Positions 1-6,390 of a DNA stretch of 8,024 nucleotides are shown piece by piece. The stretch is taken from NCBI GenBank assembly GCA_015259235.1, contig JABZGM010000093.1:1-8024 (forward strand). Direction: 5' to 3'. The notes beneath the pieces were generated by a model. That model made no database searches, had not been told where the DNA came from, and saw only the letters and a program-made list of their open reading frames with translations. The stretch is from Alloprevotella sp. (GTDB lineage Bacteria > Bacteroidota > Bacteroidia > Bacteroidales > Bacteroidaceae). Every line of letters starts with the position of its first letter. Position 1 is the first letter of the stretch. The position numbers and the translations under genes were made by a program.

Positions 1-1
1 A

Positions 2-33
2 CTTTATGGCGAGCATAAAGGGTCCGTGACCCT
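2..33. terminator. Two abutting inverted repeats 3' of the flavodiiron gene; possible terminator
   Basis: Two perfect short inverted repeats lie beyond the flavodiiron stop codon. The first met by minus-strand transcription is AGGGTC/GACCCT (19-33, 6-bp stem, 3-nt loop CGT), followed on that strand by only three T. The second is CTTTATG/CATAAAG (2-20, 7-bp stem, 5-nt loop GCGAG). They share bases 19-20, so both cannot form completely in one RNA. A transcription end for the leftward dus-fprA unit is the simplest reading. The T-tract is short and the sequence to the left is not available, so this remains tentative. Confidence 0.4.
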
Positions 34-43
34 CTAACGTCTA

Positions 44-1216
44 TTATGCCATCACAGCATCGGCGAGGGCTTCGAGCGCAGGAATGTCAGCTTGCTTCAA
101 AGCACTCTTGATGGAAACCACGTCTTCGAGCACTTCGAGGTTCTTGAAGTTTGCCAATTCAGCCTTGATGGTCTTCGCAGCCGTAGGAGCCCAAGTGGTA
201 TTTTCCATGATGGCAACACGACGCTTGGTGAAACCTTTGAGACGAAGTTTGTGCGTGAAATGGTGCATGGGGGGGAACACTTCTGAGTCGTAGCTAGAAG
301 CAGCCAACACAAGTTTGCCAAGACGGAAAGCATCGGCAAGCGCATGGTCGATAGAACCACGGCACAAGTCGTGGAGCACCACTTCTGCAGCACCCTTTTC
401 ACGGAAAACTTCAGCCAAACGACGAGCTGCGACCTTAGTGCCTCCGTGGATGCTGGCGTAAGCAATGACAATGCCTTCAGGATTTTCGGGCACATATTTA
501 GACCAAAGACCATAGAGACGAAGTGCCTCAGCCATTTCACCATTGCGGAGGAGAGTGCCGTGGAGTGAACAAATGACCTCGATGTCAAATTGAGCAGCCT
601 TTTCTAATACCTTAGAAACTTGCATACCATATTTACCGCAGATGCTGAAATAGTAGCGACGAGCTTCTTGCGCCCAATCGTTGGGATGCGCATCGTAGGT
701 GCCGAATTTTCCGAAAGCATCGGCAGAGAAGAAGGCTTTATCACCATCGTCATAAGTCATGATGACTTCGGGCCAGTGCACCATAGGCGCAGTGATGAAG
801 TGCAAGGTGCGACCACCTAGGTCGAGAGTACTACCATCGGTGACGGTGATAGAACGATCGGTGAGATCGAGACCTTCGTTGAACTGAGCAATGAAAGCCA
901 AACCTTTGGCACTCGCCACGACTTTCAAGTTGGGATATTTGTTGATTGTGTCGGCAATGGCACCAGCATGGTCTGGTTCTACGTGCTGCACGACAAGGTA
1001 ATCAGGTGTGCGCCCTTCAAGCGCTACTTGGAGATTCACCTTCCACTCCTCAGCGCAACGTGCATCGACAGTGTCCATGATGCAAACTTTCTCATCGAGA
1101 ATCACATAACTGTTGTAGCACATGCCTTCGGGCGTGCGATATTGGCTCTCGAAAAGGTCGAGATCGCGATCATCAGTACCAATGTACTTGATGGTGTTTG
1201 ATACAAAAGGAATCAT
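44..1216 (-). CDS. FprA-type class A flavodiiron protein (O2/NO reductase)
   Basis: This 390-residue cytosolic protein is a flavodiiron protein. The family reduces O2 to water and/or NO to N2O with electrons from rubredoxin or another carrier, protecting anaerobes from oxidative and nitrosative stress. Residues 1-245 form the metallo-beta-lactamase-like domain with a full set of diiron ligands: H78-x-E80-x-D82 (in HVEPDHAG), H147 (in APMVHWPE), D166 (in FSADAFG) and H219 (in SLHGTLLR). Residues 248-390 form the flavodoxin domain. Its FMN phosphate loop is YASIHGGTK (253-261) and a second FMN loop is at SSYDSEVFPP (307-316). The length is normal for class A; no C-terminal rubredoxin or flavin reductase domain is present, so an external donor is needed. 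The ATG gives an N-terminus (MIPFVSNTIKYIG) that fits the family. The gene lies 124 bp behind the dus gene on the same strand. O2 versus NO preference cannot be read from the sequence. Confidence 0.95.
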   Translation of the reverse strand: MIPFVSNTIKYIGTDDRDLDLFESQYRTPEGMCYNSYVILDEKVCIMDTVDARCAEEWKVNLQVALEGRTPDYLVVQHVEPDHAGAIADTINKYPNLKVVASAKGLAFIAQFNEGLDLTDRSITVTDGSTLDLGGRTLHFITAPMVHWPEVIMTYDDGDKAFFSADAFGKFGTYDAHPNDWAQEARRYYFSICGKYGMQVSKVLEKAAQFDIEVICSLHGTLLRNGEMAEALRLYGLWSKYVPENPEGIVIAYASIHGGTKVAARRLAEVFREKGAAEVVLHDLCRGSIDHALADAFRLGKLVLAASSYDSEVFPPMHHFTHKLRLKGFTKRRVAIMENTTWAPTAAKTIKAELANFKNLEVLEDVVSIKSALKQADIPALEALADAVMA

Positions 1217-1240
1217 ATCAATTTGAGTTTTATAGAATGA

Positions 1241-1248
1241 CAGAAATA
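1241..1248 (-). promoter_or_regulatory. Weak candidate -7 box for the flavodiiron gene
   Basis: On the minus strand this reads TATTTCTG, one mismatch from the Bacteroidota -7 consensus TAnnTTTG, 24 bp before the flavodiiron ATG. No TTTG element is visible at the proper distance upstream; a pyrimidine-rich tract lies there instead. The gene may have its own promoter here or may be read from the dus promoter. Confidence 0.25.
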
Positions 1249-1306
1249 CTTTCTAGTGTTATGAAGAGGAAGGAAGAGAGAAAAGTCTATATAATAGCAG
1301 CAGCTG

Positions 1307-1335
1307 GGTTTGCAAAATAACGATGCGGTTTGCAA
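1307..1335. repeat. Two direct copies of GGTTTGCAA between dus and the flavodiiron gene
   Basis: GGTTTGCAA occurs at 1307-1315 and again at 1327-1335, exactly 20 bp apart (about two helical turns), immediately downstream of the dus stop codon and about 90-120 bp upstream of the flavodiiron ATG. TTGCAA within it is a palindrome. The arrangement could be a tandem operator for a regulator of the stress gene, but chance cannot be excluded. No known operator was recognised. Confidence 0.35.
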
Positions 1336-1340
1336 GCAAT

Positions 1341-2264
1341 TTACACCACCTCAGCTACAGCACGAAGGTAATTACGAAGATTGCCTGCTTTTTGTACAGC
1401 TTTGAAAGGTTTGCGTCCAATTTCGGGTTCGAGATAATCCCAAAAAGTACGGAGCTTTTGGTGCAGTTGCGCTTCACCTGGTATGACTCGCGCATAGTGA
1501 GCATGAAGAGCATCGTGCAATCGATGGAGCAAAGCAATGCGCTCATGTCTTACCCATTCACGCTGATCACGAAGTTCCGCACCTAGCGAAGGACGCGCCA
1601 ACAATCCGCGCCCTATCATGATGCCGGCAAGTTGCGGAAATCGTTGATGCAACTGCAACACCTCTTCGGGAGAAGTGAGATCGCCATTGTAAACCAAAGG
1701 CTTGGTGCATTCAGCAGCAAAAGCCGAGAAGGCGTCCATGTCGGTTGTGCCCTTGTATCCCTGCGTTCCGATGCGTGGATGCAACGTGACTTGCATGATG
1801 GGTGCCTCGTTGATGAGTGGCAACAGACGCTGTGCCACGGTGGAATCGTCCCAACCGAGTCGGAGTTTGATGGAAAATTGCACCTCAGGGTGCTGTTTCA
1901 TCTCTGCAAACATAGCTGTTATGTCGTCCGTTTTTGCCAAAAGTCCGCAACCGCGTCCGTGTTTGGCTTGCAACGGAAAGGGACATCCCATATTCAAATC
2001 GATGCGCTGATAGCCTTTTTCTACAATCAACTGAGTGAGGGTGCGAAATTCGGCTAGATTGGCAGCAATGATTTGGGGCACCACAGGAACATTTTCGTTG
2101 TGCTCGGGCGCGATGTCGCGCAAATCTTTGGAGCGCGGAGCCCCATGCTCGAGGCGCACGAATGGAGTATAGTAGAAGTCCACCCCACCTACAAGCTGAT
2201 GGTGTAAACGTCGGTAAACATCGTCGGTATATCCCTGCAAGGGAGCGAAATGCAGCGCAATCAT
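1341..2264 (-). CDS. tRNA-dihydrouridine synthase (Dus family)
   Basis: This 307-residue FMN-dependent enzyme reduces a uridine in tRNA to dihydrouridine, using NADPH. Numbered from the chosen start, it shows the family landmarks along a TIM barrel: APLQGYTD (7-14) for FMN, NMGCP (91-95) with catalytic Cys94, KLRLG (133-137) with FMN-binding Lys133, HPR (162-164), YNGD (192-195) and IGRG (217-220). After about residue 240 comes the helical tRNA-binding C-terminal part. I place the start at 2264, not at the in-frame ATG at 2297: the family begins just before APLxGxTD, the extra 11 residues (MNLRRKLYFCL) fit nothing, and a -7 promoter box lies within that extension. Which U is modified and which Dus subgroup it belongs to cannot be decided. 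The gene is divergent from the DMT transporter. Confidence 0.93.
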   Translation of the reverse strand: MIALHFAPLQGYTDDVYRRLHHQLVGGVDFYYTPFVRLEHGAPRSKDLRDIAPEHNENVPVVPQIIAANLAEFRTLTQLIVEKGYQRIDLNMGCPFPLQAKHGRGCGLLAKTDDITAMFAEMKQHPEVQFSIKLRLGWDDSTVAQRLLPLINEAPIMQVTLHPRIGTQGYKGTTDMDAFSAFAAECTKPLVYNGDLTSPEEVLQLHQRFPQLAGIMIGRGLLARPSLGAELRDQREWVRHERIALLHRLHDALHAHYARVIPGEAQLHQKLRTFWDYLEPEIGRKPFKAVQKAGNLRNYLRAVAEVV

Positions 2265-2268
2265 AAGG

Positions 2269-2276
2269 CAAAAATA
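2269..2276 (-). promoter_or_regulatory. -7 box (TATTTTTG) for the dus gene
   Basis: The minus strand reads TATTTTTG, an exact match to the Bacteroidota TAnnTTTG element. Only four bases separate it from the ATG at 2264, so transcription would begin at or next to the start codon, giving a leaderless or nearly leaderless mRNA. No TTTG is found at the expected -33 distance. The box argues against the upstream ATG at 2297. Confidence 0.45.
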
Positions 2277-2300
2277 CAACTTTCTTCTGAGATTCACCTC

Positions 2301-2327
2301 TTGTCCGACAAAAATGACCTAATTTTG
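2301..2327 (+). promoter_or_regulatory. Promoter for the DMT transporter (-7 box TAATTTTG at 2320-2327)
   Basis: TAATTTTG at 2320-2327 matches TAnnTTTG exactly. A TTG at 2301-2303 could serve as the -33 element, though the 16-bp gap is shorter than the usual 19-21 bp. The predicted start would leave a leader of roughly 15-18 nt before the ATG at 2350. It sits back to back with the dus box in an 85-bp divergent region. Confidence 0.5.
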
Positions 2328-2349
2328 TAGTCTAAATCTCCGTAAACCA

Positions 2350-3342
2350 ATGTCTGTACTCTCCTCCATCCCTTATTTTGGCGAATCTCTCTCACTCATC
2401 GTGGCAACCTTATGGACTGCCAGTGCGCTGTTTAGTGAGGTGGCGACAAAGCGTTTGGGCGCTAGTGTGGTCAATGTGTGGCGCATGATCCTGAGTATGT
2501 CCATGATAGCGGTCTTGCTTTTCGCTTTCACAGGCAGCCCACTGCCCCCTCCAGCTTCTACCACCACGTGGGTATGGCTCTTGCTCTCTGGACTGGTAGG
2601 ATATGTGTTTGGTGATTACTGCTTGTTCAATGCCTATCATCTCATAGGTTCGCGCTTTGCCCAGCTGTTCATGACGATTTCTCCTGCCACGGCTGCCATA
2701 GCAGGGTGGATTTTCATGGGACAAACCATCACCACAAACGGCATCTTGGGCATGACCGTCACCAGCTTGGGGATTGCCCTTTCGATTCTTGGCAAATCAG
2801 ACAAAGATGCTGCCGATCATCAGAAGAGAAAACGGGTGAAACTGCGCCTTCCCTTGAGAGGAGTGCTCTATGGACTGGGAGCTGGAGTGGGACAAGGACT
2901 GGGCTTGGTGCTATCTGCCAAAGGACTTCATCACTACGATTTGAATTTACAATCCCTCTCTCTGTCGTCTGAACAACTCGACACCTACAAAATGCTCTTG
3001 CCTTTTGCAGCAACTTTCATGCGTGGCGTAGCAGGTCTTGTGGGGTTCACTTTCCTATTGGCTTTGGCACGTAAGACTCACCAATTCACCGCTAGTCTTC
3101 GCGATGGCAGAGGCTTGAGCATCCTCTCTTGCGCCGTAGTTTTCGGACCCTTTGTCGGAGTTTCTCTCTCGCTCATGGCCACGCGCTACACCTCCGTGGG
3201 AGTGGGCATGACCATTATGTCACTGAGCCCTGTTCTCATTCTTGCTCCTGCTCACTGGATATTTGGACAACGCATTGCGCTACAAGAGATTATCGGAGCA
3301 TGCATCAGTGTGCTGGGTGTCTCCTTGTTCTTTATTGGTTAG
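2350..3342 (+). CDS. EamA/DMT-superfamily transporter, ten membrane helices
   Basis: This 330-residue inner-membrane protein is of the drug/metabolite transporter type, with two EamA repeats of five helices each. Hydrophobic segments lie at about 12-30, 43-62, 73-90, 101-120 and 131-148. A basic cytoplasmic loop rich in Lys/Arg/Asp (149-170) follows, then helices at about 171-190, 215-240, 257-276, 283-301 and 311-329. Typical family features are GDYCLFNAYHLIGSRFAQL (88-106) in the first repeat and the SLSPVLILAPAHWIFGQRI stretch (291-309) in the second. Length is slightly above the usual 290-310 residues because of the long central loop. Members export amino acids, metabolites or drugs, or transport nucleotide sugars; the substrate cannot be told here. 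It has its own promoter and is followed by a weak hairpin. The ATG is well placed downstream of the promoter box. Confidence 0.9.
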   Translation: MSVLSSIPYFGESLSLIVATLWTASALFSEVATKRLGASVVNVWRMILSMSMIAVLLFAFTGSPLPPPASTTTWVWLLLSGLVGYVFGDYCLFNAYHLIGSRFAQLFMTISPATAAIAGWIFMGQTITTNGILGMTVTSLGIALSILGKSDKDAADHQKRKRVKLRLPLRGVLYGLGAGVGQGLGLVLSAKGLHHYDLNLQSLSLSSEQLDTYKMLLPFAATFMRGVAGLVGFTFLLALARKTHQFTASLRDGRGLSILSCAVVFGPFVGVSLSLMATRYTSVGVGMTIMSLSPVLILAPAHWIFGQRIALQEIIGACISVLGVSLFFIG

Positions 3343-3361
3343 CTAAACTAGCTATTTTAGC
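3340..3361 (+). terminator. Weak AT-rich hairpin(s) at the end of the transporter gene
   Basis: Two mutually exclusive stems overlap the stop codon: TAGCT/AGCTA (3340-3344 with 3350-3354) followed by four T (3355-3358), and GCTAAA/TTTAGC (3342-3347 with 3356-3361). The first has the layout of a weak intrinsic terminator. The short stem and low GC make complete termination doubtful, so some transcription may continue into the hydrolase gene, whose upstream region (3362-3417) shows no clear TAnnTTTG box. Confidence 0.35.
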
Positions 3362-3417
3362 CCACCATCATACTATTATATATTAGTCAAAATCCTTCCC
3401 TTTACACTCTCTGTGTC

Positions 3418-4743
3418 ATGAAACTTACTCATTATCTCGTTGCGACACTTTGTTGCTCTACCTTTATTGCCCAAGCTCAGGAACTGTCTCTGCAAGAAGT
3501 GCCCGATGCGCAACGCTATATTTGGCAAACTTGGCAGCAAGAAATGCGATGCTCTAACTCGGCTTTTTCGATTCTGCAAAAAGCATCGCTTCCTTCTCTC
3601 GAACAACCTGCGACACAAAGTCAGCTTCTTCCCAGTCAACTAGAAGATCATGCTGAACTTCAATACTATGTTGGCACGAAGGGTGAACAACCCAAGGAAG
3701 GTTACCCCCTTTTCCTCTATTTACATGGTAGTGGTCCTGCCGATCAGGAATGGGCGGCTGGTCTCTCTCTGGCACGCCAATTTGACGATGCGCCTTCTCT
3801 CTACGTCATTCCCAAAATGCCTAACCCAGTGGGCGAATGGTATCGATGGTATCAACAGTCTAAACAATGGGCTTACGAGGAAATGCTGAAACAAGCGATG
3901 GCATCGCCAAACATCAATCCCAATCGCATCTATGTGTTTGGCATCTCCGAAGGGGGCTATGGTTCGCAACGCTTAGCTTCTTTTTATGCTGACTATTGGG
4001 CTGGAGCGGGTCCTATGGCTGGTGGAGAACCTTTGCGAAATGCGCCTGCCGAAAACTGCCAACACATTGCCTTCTCCCTACTCACGGGTAGTCGCGACTA
4101 TGGTTTTGGACGCAATCTCATCACAACGGTAGCTAAAGAGACTTTCGACAAATTAGCACTCCAATATCCCAATACTTTCAACCACCGCATTGAGTTGCAA
4201 CAAGGGCGTGAACACGGCATCAACTACCACCCTACAACTAGTTGGCTGAAAGCATATCGTAGAAATCCTCGTCCTAAAGATTTTCTCTGGGAAAACTTCC
4301 CCATGGGTGGTCGCTATCGCAGTGGTTTTTATAACCTTCGCGTGGACGAATCACCCAAATTGCCCGAAGTGGCTGCTACTAGCCCTGGAGCTACCAACGA
4401 CTATGACGGAAGATCTCCACGCTATTTCCATCACCTGAGCATGGCAAACAATGAGGTGCGCCTAACCGTAAAAGAAGTGACGTATACGGTGACGGACAAT
4501 GTGCCAGGAACGAGCATTCCAATGAAGTTTAATCGCACTTATTCTCCAGCAAAGTCGGGCACTTACACCATTTTCTTAGACAACACTTTGGTGGATTTGT
4601 CGCAACCAGTGAAGGTGTGGGTGAATGACAAAAAGGTCTTTGAAGGCAAACTGAAATGCGATGCGAAGTATATCAAGGAAAGCCTTGAACTATTCCACGA
4701 CCCCGAAAGATTATTCCCTGCTGCTGTGCAAGTTAAACTCTAA
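3418..4743 (+). CDS. Secreted alpha/beta hydrolase (esterase/peptidase-like) with C-terminal extra domain
   Basis: This 441-residue exported protein is an alpha/beta hydrolase. Residues 1-20 form a signal peptide ending in AQA, with cleavage predicted before Gln21. The two Cys at 12-13 lack a lipobox, so a soluble periplasmic or secreted protein is expected. The catalytic core (about 80-280) shows LHGSGP (102-107) as oxyanion loop and GISEGG (175-180) with nucleophile Ser177. Asp227 (in GSRDYG) and His266 (in REHGINYH) are likely to complete the triad. This layout resembles PHB-depolymerase/dienelactone-hydrolase-like esterases. Residues about 340-441 form a beta-rich C-terminal segment (VDLSQPVKVWVNDKKVFEG) seen in some secreted Bacteroidota and Planctomycetes hydrolases. 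Substrate is unknown; a carbohydrate ester is one guess. The next gene starts 6 nt later, so they are co-transcribed. Confidence 0.82.
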   Translation: MKLTHYLVATLCCSTFIAQAQELSLQEVPDAQRYIWQTWQQEMRCSNSAFSILQKASLPSLEQPATQSQLLPSQLEDHAELQYYVGTKGEQPKEGYPLFLYLHGSGPADQEWAAGLSLARQFDDAPSLYVIPKMPNPVGEWYRWYQQSKQWAYEEMLKQAMASPNINPNRIYVFGISEGGYGSQRLASFYADYWAGAGPMAGGEPLRNAPAENCQHIAFSLLTGSRDYGFGRNLITTVAKETFDKLALQYPNTFNHRIELQQGREHGINYHPTTSWLKAYRRNPRPKDFLWENFPMGGRYRSGFYNLRVDESPKLPEVAATSPGATNDYDGRSPRYFHHLSMANNEVRLTVKEVTYTVTDNVPGTSIPMKFNRTYSPAKSGTYTIFLDNTLVDLSQPVKVWVNDKKVFEGKLKCDAKYIKESLELFHDPERLFPAAVQVKL

Positions 4744-4749
4744 AGCGTG

Positions 4750-5973
4750 ATGAGATTTTCCACACCGATTGAGATTTCTCCCCTCCCCTTCCAACTGACA
4801 CCGCAATCACACATCGTTGTCCTAGGTTCTTGCTTTGCAGAACACATCGGGCAACGATTGGAGCGCGCGCTCCCTCCTGATAGAGTGAGCGTCAATCCCT
4901 TTGGCGTGCTCTACCACCCCACAGTTTTGGCGCGCGCCCTGGCGAGAATAGCCTTTGCCCATCCCCTTCCCGAAGATATTTTCTTTGAGGGACGTGATGG
5001 GCTGTGGCACAGTTGGTGGCATGCAGGAGTTTTTTCGGCTCCTACTCGCGAGGAATGCCAACGCCTAGTTGAAGCGTCGTTGAATCAAGCACACGAGGTG
5101 TTGCAAAAGGCGGATTTGCTCGTTCTCACGCTTAGCACGGACCACGGTTATTATCTCAAAGAAGAACTCAGCTGCGGAAGTTTGGTGGCAAACTGTCATA
5201 AGATGCCCAGTAAGATGTTTGAAGAGAAAGTCACTTCTTTAGAGCAATCAATCGGTGTGTGGGAGTCGTTGCTGCCTTTCATCAAAGCCCACTATCCACA
5301 GCTTCGCATCCTCTGGACGGTGAGTCCCTATCGCTACGCCAAACATGGGATGCACGAGTCGCAACTCTCCAAAGCTCGTCTGCAACTTATGATTGATCAT
5401 CTCATTCACTCAAAGACAGCTAACGATAACCCCTTCTTACAAATCTTCGGTTCAAAAGTTTCTACACAATCGTTGGAGAGACGAAAAAAAATGTCGGAGA
5501 TTTTCGGAGAAACTTCGGAGATTTTTGAGAACATCTTGGAGAGCATCCTGAAAAGGTCCAACGATTTTACGCAATACTCGGAGCGAGACCAAGAGAGCAC
5601 CGAAAACTACAGTAAAAAAGAAAAAGAGGAGAGAAAGGATGCCGCAACCTCCTCTTTCACCTCATCAGTTGACACTTGGCAGTTCTACTTTCCTGCCTAT
5701 GAAATACTCCTAGATGAACTCCGCGATTATCGCTTCTTTGCTTCCGACATGCTCCATCCTTCGGAACAAGCTGTGGACTACATCTGGGAAAAATTTCGAG
5801 AGACAGTCTTTTCTTCCGAACTGAACGACTGCGCATCACATCTTTATTCAATTCGTCAAGCATTGGCACATCGTCCCCTTCATCCGGAGAGTGACGATTA
5901 TCGAAAGTTTTATACAAAAACTCAGCAGCGTATCGCAGAGTTCACTCATAAATTTGGATTTGCTCCGCAATAA
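4750..5973 (+). CDS. GSCFA-domain protein (SGNH-like) with an unusual charged insertion
   Basis: This 407-residue protein belongs to the GSCFA family, common in Bacteroidota and of no established function; the fold is thought to be SGNH-hydrolase-like. The name-giving GSCFA motif is at 26-30, with Ser27 as likely nucleophile. NPFG (49-52), VANCHKMP (146-153), TVSPYRY (190-196) and SDMLHPSEQAVDYIWEKF (332-349), with Asp333 and His336 as the likely DxxH pair, follow in the usual order. Family members are usually near 320 residues. The excess is a Ser/Glu/Lys-rich stretch at about 222-308 between the HESQLSK region and the YFPAYEILLDELRDYRF block. No signal peptide is present, so it looks cytoplasmic. 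I chose ATG 4750; the adjacent GTG at 4747 is possible but less likely. It is downstream of the hydrolase and ends before a strong terminator. Confidence 0.88.
   Translation: MRFSTPIEISPLPFQLTPQSHIVVLGSCFAEHIGQRLERALPPDRVSVNPFGVLYHPTVLARALARIAFAHPLPEDIFFEGRDGLWHSWWHAGVFSAPTREECQRLVEASLNQAHEVLQKADLLVLTLSTDHGYYLKEELSCGSLVANCHKMPSKMFEEKVTSLEQSIGVWESLLPFIKAHYPQLRILWTVSPYRYAKHGMHESQLSKARLQLMIDHLIHSKTANDNPFLQIFGSKVSTQSLERRKKMSEIFGETSEIFENILESILKRSNDFTQYSERDQESTENYSKKEKEERKDAATSSFTSSVDTWQFYFPAYEILLDELRDYRFFASDMLHPSEQAVDYIWEKFRETVFSSELNDCASHLYSIRQALAHRPLHPESDDYRKFYTKTQQRIAEFTHKFGFAPQ
5474..5584 (+). repeat. Phased TCGGAGA-type repeats inside the GSCFA gene
   Basis: TCGGAGA occurs at 5494-5500, 5504-5510 and 5515-5521, spaced 10 and 11 bp. 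Related TGGAGAG occurs at 5474-5480 and 5537-5543, and TCGGAGC at 5578-5584. The 21-bp step keeps frame and encodes the duplicated SEIF (residues 249-252 and 256-259). The repeats lie within the coding insertion and keep the reading frame open. Confidence 0.6.
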
Positions 5974-6008
5974 AAGGCGAAGCGTCTACAAAACACACAT
6001 AAAAGAAG

Positions 6009-6056
6009 AGGAAATATTACACCTTTCAACGGAAAGTGTAGTATTTCCTATTTTTT
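6009..6056 (+). terminator. Strong intrinsic terminator of the hydrolase-GSCFA unit
   Basis: A long hairpin pairs 6009-6021 with 6037-6049 (13 bp including one T-G wobble). After a single bulged C at 6022 it continues as CTTTC/GAAAG (6023-6027 with 6032-6036), closed by an AACG loop (6028-6031). Six T follow at 6051-6056. The left flank is A/G-rich, so weaker termination from the right is conceivable, although no leftward gene is nearby. It begins 35 bp after the GSCFA stop codon. Confidence 0.9.
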
Positions 6057-6250
6057 GTCATCTCTATCTATCAACAAATCCCCTCCCAACTCTCGGAGTG
6101 CCGCAAATTCAAATAGAAAAAAAATGCAGAAATAATACACGCAAAACAAATACTACACATCTAACTAAACAACAATAAGTTATAGTAAGTAAGAACAGCC
6201 TTTTTCTCTCAGTTGTCACAGCCTATTCCATAAAAAAATATCACAGAAGA

Positions 6251-6282
6251 TTTGGAAGTGAAGCACTTTATCTGTATCTTCG
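6251..6282 (+). promoter_or_regulatory. Bacteroidota-type promoter for the susC-like gene
   Basis: TTTG at 6251-6254 and TATCTTCG at 6275-6282 are separated by 20 bp, the usual spacing of -33 (TTTG) and -7 (TAnnTTTG) elements in Bacteroidota; the -7 box has one mismatch. Transcription would start near 6287-6290, giving a leader of about 100 nt before the ATG at 6391. Confidence 0.6.
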
Positions 6283-6345
6283 CTGCAGAAAATGTCTACT
6301 GAACATAGCAATTTTAAATATACGACATCAAATTATTAATTTTTC

Positions 6346-6361
6346 CTGTATATAAATACAG
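6346..6361 (+). promoter_or_regulatory. Small hairpin in the susC-like mRNA leader
   Basis: CTGTAT (6346-6351) and ATACAG (6356-6361) form a perfect 6-bp stem with loop ATAA, ending 29 nt before the start codon. It follows the U-rich stretch at 6339-6344 and precedes an A-rich, unstructured start region (AAACTTCCAAATAAACAC) of the kind that favours translation in Bacteroidota. A role in mRNA stability or translation is possible but not shown. Confidence 0.35.
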
Positions 6362-6390
6362 CAGAAACTTCCAAATAAACACAACATGCC

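Larger units (their letters stand above)
5974..6390. other. 417-bp non-coding region between the GSCFA gene and the susC-like gene
   Basis: No gene is supported here. From left to right the region holds a strong terminator (6009-6056), an AT-rich stretch with an eight-A run (6117-6124) and several A-rich blocks (6058-6250), a promoter (6251-6282), and a leader of about 100 nt containing a short hairpin (6346-6361). The only open frame crossing part of it starts inside the GSCFA gene and has a composition unlike protein. I saw no tRNA, riboswitch or upstream ECF sigma/anti-sigma genes. Confidence 0.7.

Noticed and set aside
1632..2057. 141-codon plus-strand frame opposite dus
   Set aside because: It is antisense to the conserved Dus motifs, has no promoter and shows no family resemblance.
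3418..3480. Lipoprotein signal in the hydrolase (Cys12-Cys13)
   Set aside because: The residues before the Cys do not form a lipobox (Leu at -1), and a signal peptidase I site AQA is present shortly after.
4747..4749. GTG as the GSCFA start codon
   Set aside because: It directly precedes an ATG in the same frame; ATG is the far commoner start, and the family N-terminus fits either choice.
5891..6178. Open frame of 95 codons overlapping the end of the GSCFA gene
   Set aside because: It runs through the terminator hairpin and AT-rich spacer, and its composition is unlike a protein; no start signal or family resemblance.
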